From Dyella_A sp049445995 (lineage in GTDB: Bacteria > Pseudomonadota > Gammaproteobacteria > Xanthomonadales > Rhodanobacteraceae): DNA of 64,000 bases. A model generated the notes under the pieces. The model was not told where the DNA came from. It ran no database searches and saw nothing but the letters and a program-made list of their open reading frames with translations. Within the stretch, counting starts at the first letter, position 1; every line of letters begins with the position of its first letter. Made by a program: the position numbers and the translations under genes. Shown in pieces: positions 52,338-59,010 of this stretch. Location: assembly GCF_049445995.1 (NCBI RefSeq), contig NZ_JBMSDZ010000016.1:1-64000 (forward strand), in the 5' to 3' direction.

Positions 52338-52516
52338 GCGCTGCTGCCCAGCGCGGCCTGTGTCCGCTCGAAGCGGGTGAGGCGCAGGCCCACCATGCCG
52401 AGCACGATGCCCACCACCGCACCACCGAGCAGGCACTGGAGCAACGGCGGGTGCCGCAGACCAAACAGCGCCATCGCGACGCCCAGCAACGCGAAGATCG
52501 CAATACGGACCAGCAT
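52334..52516 (-). CDS. Small two-span membrane protein
   Basis: 60 residues from ATG 52516. Two hydrophobic segments (IAIFALLGVAMALFGL and LLGGAVVGIVLGMVGLRLT) with a short polar tail. No family is recognised. It is convergent with the PII gene and their TAG stops overlap in the four bases CTAG (52334-52337). It sits 41 bp upstream of no gene on its own strand except gpmA, which ends the other side. Coding is likely but not certain. Confidence 0.6.
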   Translation of the reverse strand: MLVRIAIFALLGVAMALFGLRHPPLLQCLLGGAVVGIVLGMVGLRLTRFERTQAALGSSA

Positions 52517-52557
52517 GCGCCCGCGCCGGATCGGCTGTCACCCGACCCGCCGAACGG

Positions 52558-53301
52558 TCACTTCGCCTTGCCCTGGTTGGCCACCGCGGCCATCTTGGCG
52601 GCGATCGCGTCGGCATCACCCAGGTACTCGCGGCGGATCGGGCGCAGCTCGGCGTCGAACTCGTAGACCAGCGGGATGCCGTTGGGGATGTTGACCTCGA
52701 CGATGTCCTCGTCGGAGATGCCGTCCAGGTACTTCACCAGCGCGCGCATGGAATTGCCGTGGGCCACCACCAGCACGCGCTGGCCGCTGCGAATGGCCGG
52801 CGCCAGCACCTCGTGCCAGTACGGCAGCACGCGGGCCACGGTGTCCTTCAGGCATTCGGTGTCCGGAATCTGCGCCGGATCCAGCCCCGCATAGCGGGGG
52901 TCATGCAGCGCCTCGTTGGCGCTGCGCTCCAGCGGCGGCGGCGGCGTGTCGTAGCTGCGGCGCCAGATCTTCACCTGCTCCTCGCCATACCTGGCAGCGG
53001 TCTCGGCCTTGTTGAGGCCGGTCAGCGCGCCGTAGTGGCGCTCGTTGAGGCGCCAGTCGGTAAGCACCGGGATCCACATCTGGTCCAGCGCCTCCTGCAC
53101 CCCCCACAGCGTGCGCACGCAGCGCTTGAGCACCGAGGTGTGCGCCACGTCGAACTGGAAGCCGGCCTGCTTCAGCGCGGCGCCCGCTTCCCTGGCCTCG
53201 GCGATGCCCTGCGGCGTCAGGTCGACGTCGGCCCAGCCGCTGAAGCGGTTGTCGAGGTTCCACTGGGATTGGCCGTGGCGGATCAGGACGAGCTTGTGCA
53301 T
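52558..53301 (-). CDS. gpmA: 2,3-bisphosphoglycerate-dependent phosphoglycerate mutase
   Basis: 247 residues from ATG 53301 (MHKLVLIRHGQSQWNLDNRF). Interconverts 3- and 2-phosphoglycerate in glycolysis. The phosphohistidine is in LIRHGQSQWN (His9), with ERHYGALTGLNKAE (~90) and VVAHGNSMRALVKYLDGISD (second catalytic His, ~180). Length is normal (~248) for the cofactor-dependent form. It is divergent from the repeat-protein gene with ~180 bp between them. Confidence 0.97.
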   Translation of the reverse strand: MHKLVLIRHGQSQWNLDNRFSGWADVDLTPQGIAEAREAGAALKQAGFQFDVAHTSVLKRCVRTLWGVQEALDQMWIPVLTDWRLNERHYGALTGLNKAETAARYGEEQVKIWRRSYDTPPPPLERSANEALHDPRYAGLDPAQIPDTECLKDTVARVLPYWHEVLAPAIRSGQRVLVVAHGNSMRALVKYLDGISDEDIVEVNIPNGIPLVYEFDAELRPIRREYLGDADAIAAKMAAVANQGKAK

Positions 53302-53480
53302 GGCGATGGCGACGCGCGGGGGAAAGGGAAAATGGTGAATGGCGCCGGGCCGGGCGTCAAATCGCACCGTGCCGGAGGTCACGTAAACCGTCGCCGTCCC
53401 GGCCGCATCTATGGTCGCGTTGTGTCCCTCACGGCCGGCCGCCGATGCGTCCGCCGCCATGCCATGCCAAGGAGATTCCC

Positions 53481-54134
53481 ATGCGCCGCACCGTGCTCGC
53501 TTTCGCTCTGATCCTCGCCATCCACCCTTTGGCTGCCGCCGCGCAGGACGACATCGACAAGGTCAACGGTTCCATCCATGTCGAGGCTGGCCAGCAGGTC
53601 GGCGACGCCAGCACGGTCAATGGCGCCGTGCACGTGGAAGACGGCGCCAGCGTGCGCAAGGCCAGCACGGTCAACGGCGCGGTGGAGCTGGGCGACCAGG
53701 CCCGGGCCGGCGAGATCGGCACGGTCAACGGCGCGGTATCGCTCGGTGAAAGCGCCCGCGTGAGCGGCAAGGTGGAGACGGTGAACGGCAGCATCCGGCT
53801 GGACCGGGGCGCCGAGATCGGCGGCCGCGCCTCCAACGTCAACGGCGCGATCACGCTCGACGCGGCGCACGTGGCCGGCGGGCTGGGCACCGTCGGCGGC
53901 GATATCACGGTGGGCGCCAACTCCCGTGTCGAGGGCGGCATCCTGGTGGACAGGCCCGGCGGCTGGTTCCACTGGGGTCAGCAGCGTCCACCGCACGTGG
54001 TGATCGGGCCGCACGCGGTGGTGCAGGGCACGCTGGATTTTCGCCGCGAGGTGGTGCTCGAGGTCAGCGACAGCGCACAGATCGGCCCGGTGAAAGGCGC
54101 CACGCCGGTGACCTTCCACGGCGACACGCCGTAG
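53481..54134 (+). CDS. Secreted protein with seven ~18-residue VNG repeats
   Basis: 217 residues from ATG 53481, preceded by AAGGAGATTCCC. The signal peptide is MRRTVLAFALILAIHPLAAA. Residues ~27-150 are seven tandem repeats of 18-19 residues beginning VNGAV or VNGSI (TVNGAVHVEDGASVRKAS; TVNGAVELGDQARAGEIG), each with alternating hydrophobic positions, as in a right-handed beta-solenoid or bactofilin/DUF4097-like fold. The last ~60 residues form a different end domain (PGGWFHWGQQRPPHVVIGPH). The protein is likely periplasmic or cell-surface. No enzyme motif is seen. It is monocistronic and followed by a REP element. Confidence 0.85.
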   Translation: MRRTVLAFALILAIHPLAAAAQDDIDKVNGSIHVEAGQQVGDASTVNGAVHVEDGASVRKASTVNGAVELGDQARAGEIGTVNGAVSLGESARVSGKVETVNGSIRLDRGAEIGGRASNVNGAITLDAAHVAGGLGTVGGDITVGANSRVEGGILVDRPGGWFHWGQQRPPHVVIGPHAVVQGTLDFRREVVLEVSDSAQIGPVKGATPVTFHGDTP

Positions 54135-54140
54135 CCGCCG

Positions 54141-54224
54141 GTAGGAGCGCACCCTGTGCGCGAATGCTTTTGGCTTTGATGTCAATCAGGAGCAAAAGCA
54201 TTCGCGCACAGGGTGCGCTCCTAC
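54141..54224. repeat. REP-like palindrome (copy 6)
   Basis: 84-bp element, GTAGGAGCGCACCCTGTGCG to GGGTGCGCTCCTAC, nearly identical to copy 4 (one centre change, GTCAATCAGG). Its CTA at 54221-54223 is the reverse complement of the TAG stop of hemF. Confidence 0.9.
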
Positions 54225-55123
54225 AGCCAGTCGCGCGGTACCAGGTAATCGGCCAGCCGTGCCTCGGCGCTGCCCGGCTCGGGCGAGTAGCCGTACTCGA
54301 AGCGCACCCGTGGCGGCAGGCTCATCAGGATCGACTCGGTGCGCCCGCCCGACTGCAGCCCGAACAGCGTGCCGCGGTCCCACACCAGGTTGAATTCCAC
54401 GTAGCGGCCGCGGCGATAGAGCTGGAACTCGCGCTCGCGCTCGCCGTACGGGGTGTCCCTGCGCCGCTCGACGATCGGCAGATAGGCATCGAGGAAACCC
54501 TGCCCCACCGCCCGGGTCAGCGCGAAGCAGCGCTCGAAGCCGCCCTCGTTGAGATCGTCGTAGAACAGGCCGCCCACGCCGCGCGTCTCGCCACGGTGCT
54601 TGAGATAGAAATATTCGTCGCACCAGCGCTTGTAGCGGGCGTAGACGTCGTCGCCGAACGGCGCGCAGGCGGCGCGCGCCACGGTGTGCCAGTGCACCAC
54701 GTCCTCGTCCACCGGATAGAACGGGGTGAGGTCGAAGCCGCCGCCGAACCACCACACCGGCTCGATACCCTCCCTGCTCGCCTCGAAATAGCGCACGTTG
54801 GCGTGCGTGGTCGGTACGTAAGGATTCTTCGGATGCAGCACCAGCGACACGCCGGTGGCGACGAAGCGGCCGCCAGCCAATTCCGGCCGGTGCGCGGTGG
54901 CGCTGGGCGGCAGCTGGTGGCCGGACACGCGCGAGAAGTTCACTCCGGCCTGCTCGAACACCGCACCGTCGCGCAGCACGCGCGTGCGACCGCCGCCACC
55001 GGCCTCGCGCGTCCACGCGTCCTCGACGAAACACGCGCCGCCGTCGGCGGCTTCCACCGCGGCGCAGATGCGGTCCTGCAGTTCGCGCAGGAAGGCTTCG
55101 GCGCGTTCGGCCTGCTCGCTCAT
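54221..55123 (-). CDS. hemF: Aerobic coproporphyrinogen-III oxidase
   Basis: 300 residues from ATG 55123. Oxygen-dependent decarboxylation of coproporphyrinogen III to protoporphyrinogen IX in heme synthesis. Signatures: GGGGRTRVLRDGAVFEQAGV (N-terminal), SLVLHPKNPYVPTTHANVRY, EPVWWFGGGFDLTPFYPVDE (~115), and YFYLKHRGETRGVGGLFYDD (~170). GRYVEFNLVWDRGTLFGLQS follows (~235). Length is typical. The stop codon lies in a REP element. Confidence 0.97.
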   Translation of the reverse strand: MSEQAERAEAFLRELQDRICAAVEAADGGACFVEDAWTREAGGGGRTRVLRDGAVFEQAGVNFSRVSGHQLPPSATAHRPELAGGRFVATGVSLVLHPKNPYVPTTHANVRYFEASREGIEPVWWFGGGFDLTPFYPVDEDVVHWHTVARAACAPFGDDVYARYKRWCDEYFYLKHRGETRGVGGLFYDDLNEGGFERCFALTRAVGQGFLDAYLPIVERRRDTPYGEREREFQLYRRGRYVEFNLVWDRGTLFGLQSGGRTESILMSLPPRVRFEYGYSPEPGSAEARLADYLVPRDWL

Positions 55124-55251
55124 CGCTCGATCACCCGTGCCGGAAAAACCCGAAGCTTAGCAAGCCGCACACGCCGCCGGATTTGCAGTCCGGCCGACCA
55201 AAGTCCGACAGGCTCCTAGGCAAGTCCGGGTGGCACGGCTAGGCTTTCCGG

Positions 55252-56454
55252 ATGCCTGACCCGATTGCTCCCCTCGCGGTCTCCGCGTACACCGCCACCT
55301 CCGCGCTCGGCCATGGCCTGCAGGCGCATCTGGATGCGCTGCAGGAAGAACGCAGCGGCCTGCGCCCCAACGCGTTCTCCAGCGCGCCGCTGCCGTGCTG
55401 GATCGGCCAGGTCGACGGCGTCGAGAACGCGCCGCTGCCCGAGGCGCTGGCCGCGTGGGAGTGCCGCAACAACCGGCTGGCCTGGCTCGGCCTGAACCAG
55501 GACGGCTTCGTCGACCGCGTCGCCGCGGCCCGCGCGCGCTACGGCGCCGGGCGCATCGCGCTGATGCTGGGCACTTCCACCGCCAGCATCGGCGCCACCG
55601 AGGAAGGTTATCGCCGGCTCGACGCCGACGGCGGCCTGCCCGACGACCTGCTGCGCCCGGCCATCCACGCGCCGCACTCGCTGTGCGCGTTCGTCGCCGC
55701 GGCGCTGGGCATCGAGGGGCCGTGCCTCACCGTGTCCACCGCCTGCTCGTCCAGCGCCAAGGTGTTCGCCAGCGCCGAACGGCTGATCCGCCTCGGCCTG
55801 GTCGATGCGGCCGTGGTCGGCGGCGTGGATACCTTGTGCGACAGCGTGCTGTTCGGCTTCAACGCGCTGGAACTGATCTCGCCCGAACCGTGCACGCCGT
55901 TCGATGCGGGCCGCCGCGGCATCTCGATCGGCGAGGCGGCCGGCTTCGCGCTGCTGGAGCGCGTCGAGGCCGCGCCTGACGCGCCGCGCCTGCTCGGCTA
56001 CGGCGAATCCACCGACGCGCACCACATGTCCACGCCGCATCCGCAGGGGCTGGGTGCCGAGCTGGCGCTGCGCGACGCGCTGGCGCGCGCGGGCATCACC
56101 GCCAAACAGGTCGACTACATCAACCTGCACGGCACGGCGAGCCTGAAGAACGACGAGGTGGAGGCCGCGCTGGTCGGCCGCAGCTTCGCGCCGCACACGC
56201 GCGCCAGTTCCACCAAGGGCTTCACCGGCCACACGCTGGGCGCGGCCGGCATCGTGGAAGCGGCGATCACCCTGCTCGCCCTGCGCGAAGGGCTGGTGCC
56301 GGGCAACCTCGGTGGCAACACCCCCGATCCCGGCTGCGGTCCGCAGTTCGCCTGGCACAACGAGCGCCGCCCGCTGCGCATCGCGCTCAGCAACTCGTTC
56401 GGCTTCGGCGGCAACAACGCCTGCCTCGCCTTCGCCCGGGCGGAGTTGGCATGA
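55252..56454 (+). CDS. Beta-ketoacyl-ACP synthase (aryl-polyene/xanthomonadin type)
   Basis: 400 residues from ATG 55252. It is a FabF-like condensing enzyme with the complete catalytic triad: Cys in CLTVSTACSSSAKVFASAER (Cys ~164), His in INLHGTASLKNDEVEA (~293) and His in STKGFTGHTLGAAGIVEA (~327). The sequence style and the coupled second ketosynthase-like gene are those of aryl-polyene pigment clusters, in which it extends an aromatic starter with malonyl units. ATGA overlap with the next gene. No other biosynthetic gene is upstream (hemF is divergent). Confidence 0.9.
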   Translation: MPDPIAPLAVSAYTATSALGHGLQAHLDALQEERSGLRPNAFSSAPLPCWIGQVDGVENAPLPEALAAWECRNNRLAWLGLNQDGFVDRVAAARARYGAGRIALMLGTSTASIGATEEGYRRLDADGGLPDDLLRPAIHAPHSLCAFVAAALGIEGPCLTVSTACSSSAKVFASAERLIRLGLVDAAVVGGVDTLCDSVLFGFNALELISPEPCTPFDAGRRGISIGEAAGFALLERVEAAPDAPRLLGYGESTDAHHMSTPHPQGLGAELALRDALARAGITAKQVDYINLHGTASLKNDEVEAALVGRSFAPHTRASSTKGFTGHTLGAAGIVEAAITLLALREGLVPGNLGGNTPDPGCGPQFAWHNERRPLRIALSNSFGFGGNNACLAFARAELA

Positions 56455-57248
56455 GTGCGTTGCACCTCGCCATCGAAGGCCTCGGCCTGTGGACGCCGCA
56501 GCTGGGCCACGTGGAGGCGCTGCGCGCGCTGCTGAGCGGTGCGCCGGTGGTGGCGCCGCCGGCACGTCCCGCGGCCGCCACGCTGCCAGCCAACGAGCGC
56601 CGCCGCGCGCCGGAAAGCGTGCTGCTGGCCACCGAGGTGGCCGACCAGGCGGTGGCGATGAGCGGCCGCGCGGCGAGCGAACTGGCCTGCGTGTTCACCT
56701 CCAGTCATGGCGACCAGGCGATCACCGACTACATGTGCGCCACGCTGGCGACCGCGCCCACCGCGCTGTCGCCGACCAAGTTCCACAACTCGGTGCACAA
56801 CGCAGCGGTCGGCTACTGGACCATTGCCACCGGCTGCCATGCCGCGTCCACCGCGGTCTGCGCGCACGCGCTGAGCTTCGGCGCGGGACTGCTCGAAGCG
56901 ACCAGCCTGGCACTGGCCGATCGGCGGCCGGTGCTGCTGGTGTGCAGCGACATCGCCGGCAGCGGCCCGCTGCGCGAAGTCACCGGTTGCGCGCAGTCGT
57001 TCGGCGTGGCGGTGGTGCTGGCGCCCGTGTCGAACGCGTCGGCGCTGGCCACGCTCACGCTGCGGCCTTCACCCTGCCGCGATGCAGCCACCGTCACACT
57101 GCCCGAGCCGCTGGCAAGCGTGCGCGACGGCAATCCTGCCGCGGGCGCGCTCGACCTGCTGGTACCGCTGCTGCGCGGCGCCGCGCATGCCCGCCTCGCC
57201 GCCTCGCCCTCGATGGAGCTGGATCTGGACATGGAGTATCCCGGTTGA
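56451..57248 (+). CDS. Beta-ketoacyl synthase chain-length-factor-like protein
   Basis: 265 residues from ATG 56451, coupled to the ketosynthase. It covers only the N-terminal half of the ketosynthase fold (CVFTSSHGDQAITDYMCATL, then TALSPTKFHNSVHNAAVGYW) with ATGCHAASTAVCAHALS in the position of the catalytic Cys; the two catalytic histidines of the C-terminal half are absent. It resembles the chain-length-factor-like partners of aryl-polyene ketosynthases, which have no independent condensing activity. The last residues DLDMEYPG overlap the next gene's start. Confidence 0.85.
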   Translation: MSALHLAIEGLGLWTPQLGHVEALRALLSGAPVVAPPARPAAATLPANERRRAPESVLLATEVADQAVAMSGRAASELACVFTSSHGDQAITDYMCATLATAPTALSPTKFHNSVHNAAVGYWTIATGCHAASTAVCAHALSFGAGLLEATSLALADRRPVLLVCSDIAGSGPLREVTGCAQSFGVAVVLAPVSNASALATLTLRPSPCRDAATVTLPEPLASVRDGNPAAGALDLLVPLLRGAAHARLAASPSMELDLDMEYPG

Positions 57249-57994
57249 ACGGTCTGCCCCGTTGGTGCGTGCTGATCCCCTGCCTCAACGAAGAGGCGGC
57301 GATCGAATCGGTGGTGCGCTCGGTGCTGGCGCTGGACGCGCCGGTGATCGTGGTCGACGACGGTTCCGACGACCGCACGCCGGAGCTGGTGGCGGCACTG
57401 CCGGTCACGCTGATCCGTCACGCCACGCGGCACGGCAAGGGTGCGGCGCTGCGCAGCGGTTTCCGCGAGGCGCTGCGCCAGGGCTACGAGGCAGTGCTGA
57501 CGATGGACGGCGACGGCCAGCACCTGGCCGATGACATCCCGCGCCTGCTCGCTGCGGCACGGCGCTATCCGCGCCACATCGTGATCGGCGCGCGCCTGCT
57601 CGACCGCGAGCAGCAGCCCAAGGGCCGCCGTCGCGCCAACGGCGTCGCCGACTGGGGCATCTCCTGGGCCTGCGCACAACCGGTGGTCGACACGCAGAGC
57701 GGCCAGCGCTGGTACCCGCGCGACGCGCTGGCGCTGGTCGACCTGCCGGCGGAGAACTTCGCGTTCGAGGCGGCGATCCTGATCGCCGCGACACGCGAGA
57801 AGGGCCTGGGTGTGGTGTCGGTGCCGATCGCCTCGCGCTACCACGGCAGCTTCCGGCTCAGCCACTTCAGGCCGGTGCGCGATATTGCCCGCATCACCAC
57901 CTACACCATCGGCCGCGTGGTGCACTACGGCGACATCGTGGCGAGCTACCGCCGCTCGCGCGCCAGCATGCCGATCGTGCTGCACGACCTCTGA
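57245..57994 (+). CDS. Family-2 glycosyltransferase
   Basis: 249 residues. The best start is TTG 57245, overlapping the previous stop (TTGA). GT2 fold: WCVLIPCLNEEAAIESVVRS (nucleotide-binding strand), VIVVDDGSDDRTPEL (~residue 40), a LTMDGDGQHLADDIP segment (DxD metal motif, ~85) and ENFAFEAAILIAA in the acceptor half. Similar to the polyprenol-phosphate or pigment glycosyltransferases of aryl-polyene clusters; donor and acceptor are unknown. Last intact gene of the three-gene pigment-type operon. Confidence 0.88.
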   Translation: MNGLPRWCVLIPCLNEEAAIESVVRSVLALDAPVIVVDDGSDDRTPELVAALPVTLIRHATRHGKGAALRSGFREALRQGYEAVLTMDGDGQHLADDIPRLLAAARRYPRHIVIGARLLDREQQPKGRRRANGVADWGISWACAQPVVDTQSGQRWYPRDALALVDLPAENFAFEAAILIAATREKGLGVVSVPIASRYHGSFRLSHFRPVRDIARITTYTIGRVVHYGDIVASYRRSRASMPIVLHDL

Positions 57995-58060
57995 CGACCA
58001 TACGCCGCAGGCTGCAGTCGCATGCCATGCCTGCACAGTCGGGACGGACTGCGGGATGAA

Positions 58061-58140
58061 ATGCATATGGGCGACGCGACGCACGATGCGGTGATCCCGG
58101 GCAGCGGCCTGGCCGGGCTGTGTCTGGCGCTGCAACGTGA
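58061..58140 (+). pseudogene. 5' fragment of an FAD-dependent oxidoreductase / halogenase-like gene
   Basis: From ATG 58061 the frame reads MHMGDATHDAVIPGSGLAGL then CLALQ, the dinucleotide-binding start of FAD oxidoreductases (GxGxxG as GSGLAG). It then runs into unrelated sequence. In aryl-polyene and xanthomonadin clusters a flavin-dependent halogenase or oxidoreductase of this type is often present, so this fits a truncated next gene of the pigment operon. About 25 of ~400+ codons remain. Confidence 0.55.
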
Positions 58141-58149
58141 CGACCATGT

Positions 58150-58351
58150 CGGGCCTGGCCTACGTTGGCATCGCGCTCCACCGTTTTGCCGAGATCGCCC
58201 GCCGTATCGACCCCCGCCGTATCGACCCGTATTCCCCGTGCGCCAAGACCTGCCGAGCAGCCAGATGCTGGCGAGCTGCATCGGCCTGCTGGTGGAGGGC
58301 AAGAGCGATTTCGAAGCGATCGAAGGCAAGCGCGGGGAGGCGTTGGTGTGA
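58150..58351 (+). pseudogene. Frameshifted fragment of an IS1380-like transposase
   Basis: A frame reads GLAYVGIALHRFAEIARRID then PRRIDPYSP. A shifted frame continues VRQDLPSSQMLASCIGLLVE then GKSDFEAIEGKRGEAL before a TGA at 58349. GLLVEGKSDFEAIE resembles the N-terminal block of IS1380-type DDE transposases. CGTATCGACCC is duplicated at the break, a possible small repair duplication. It is too short and broken to be active. The terminal repeats were not found. Confidence 0.45.
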
Positions 58352-58441
58352 GTCACGCCGCCATGGCAAGCTCAAATTGGATTTGTCCCTCACGCCATGG
58401 GTCACTCCGCGCCCTTCGGACGCAAGCCACCCAAGCAAGAA

Positions 58442-58468
58442 GGCCCCGCCGAGGATCTCGGCGGGGCC
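58442..58468 (-). terminator. Terminator of the tRNA-Arg gene
   Basis: GGCCCCGCCGAG and CTCGGCGGGGCC are perfect 12-bp arms with a 3-nt loop. On the minus strand they follow the tRNA by ~85 nt and are succeeded by TTCTTGCTT. Confidence 0.75.
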
Positions 58469-58553
58469 TGAGAGGCTTGCTGGATGCGGCTTTCCGCCGC
58501 CTCCCGATCATCGCGCTCCAGCCGCAGCCGGCAAGGCGATGACCCATGGCAAA

Positions 58554-58630
58554 TGGCGCGCCCGGAGGGATTCGAACCCCCGACCAATGGCTTCGGAAGC
58601 CACTACTCTATCCGGCTGAGCTACGGGCGC
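58554..58630 (-). tRNA. tRNA-Arg (anticodon CCG)
   Basis: The minus strand folds into a full cloverleaf. Acceptor arm GCGCCCG/CGGGCGC; D-arm AGCTCAGCCGGATAGAGT; anticodon arm GTGGC-TTCCGAA-GCCAT with anticodon CCG (codon CGG, arginine); T-arm GGGGGTTCGAATCCCTC; genomically encoded 3' CCA. 77 bases including CCA. Confidence 0.97.
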
Positions 58631-58684
58631 GTGTGGTGCGGCCAGCCGCGGTGCGGACGGGTGTCCGGGGTGCGGCGGACGCGC

Positions 58685-58690
58685 AGTATA
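58685..58690 (-). promoter_or_regulatory. Likely -10 box of the tRNA-Arg promoter
   Basis: TATACT on the minus strand, ~55 nt upstream of the mature tRNA. No clear -35 box was found at the usual distance. Confidence 0.35.
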
Positions 58691-58861
58691 GCGGAGTTGG
58701 ATGGGTGCTTGGCGGTGGATGTGCCCGCCGGGGTGGAGCGGAATCGGAGCGGGTTGCCGGATGGGATAGTCGTAGCGAGCGAGCAGCTGCCGCTCACCCG
58801 GATCCCGGCTCAAATCCTGGGCAGGCGCTTCCCCCGGCAGGGATGGGATGCAAAGTGTTTT

Positions 58862-58999
58862 GAGATGGTCGCAAGAGCGACCCCTCACCCCAACCCTCTC
58901 CCCGGCGGGGAGAGGGAGCAATGCGGGATGGGAGATGGTCGCGAGGGTGTCCCTCACCCCAACCCCCGGATCAAGTCCGGGGCAGGCCCTCTCCCCGGC
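58862..58999. repeat. Tandem degenerate repeats with CCCTCTCCCC hairpin
   Basis: Two ~68-bp units beginning GAGATGGTCGC (58862 and 58930), each containing CCTCACCCCAACCC. The first has the hairpin CCCTCTCCCC/GGGGAGAGGG (58894-58916), also seen at 5718. The second is altered by CCCGGATCAAGTCCGGGGCA. Remnants of a third copy (CGGATCCCGGCTCAAATCCT) precede them near 58780. The gap 58631-59010 has no gene. Confidence 0.7.
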
Positions 59000-59010
59000 G
59001 GTGAAGCGAC

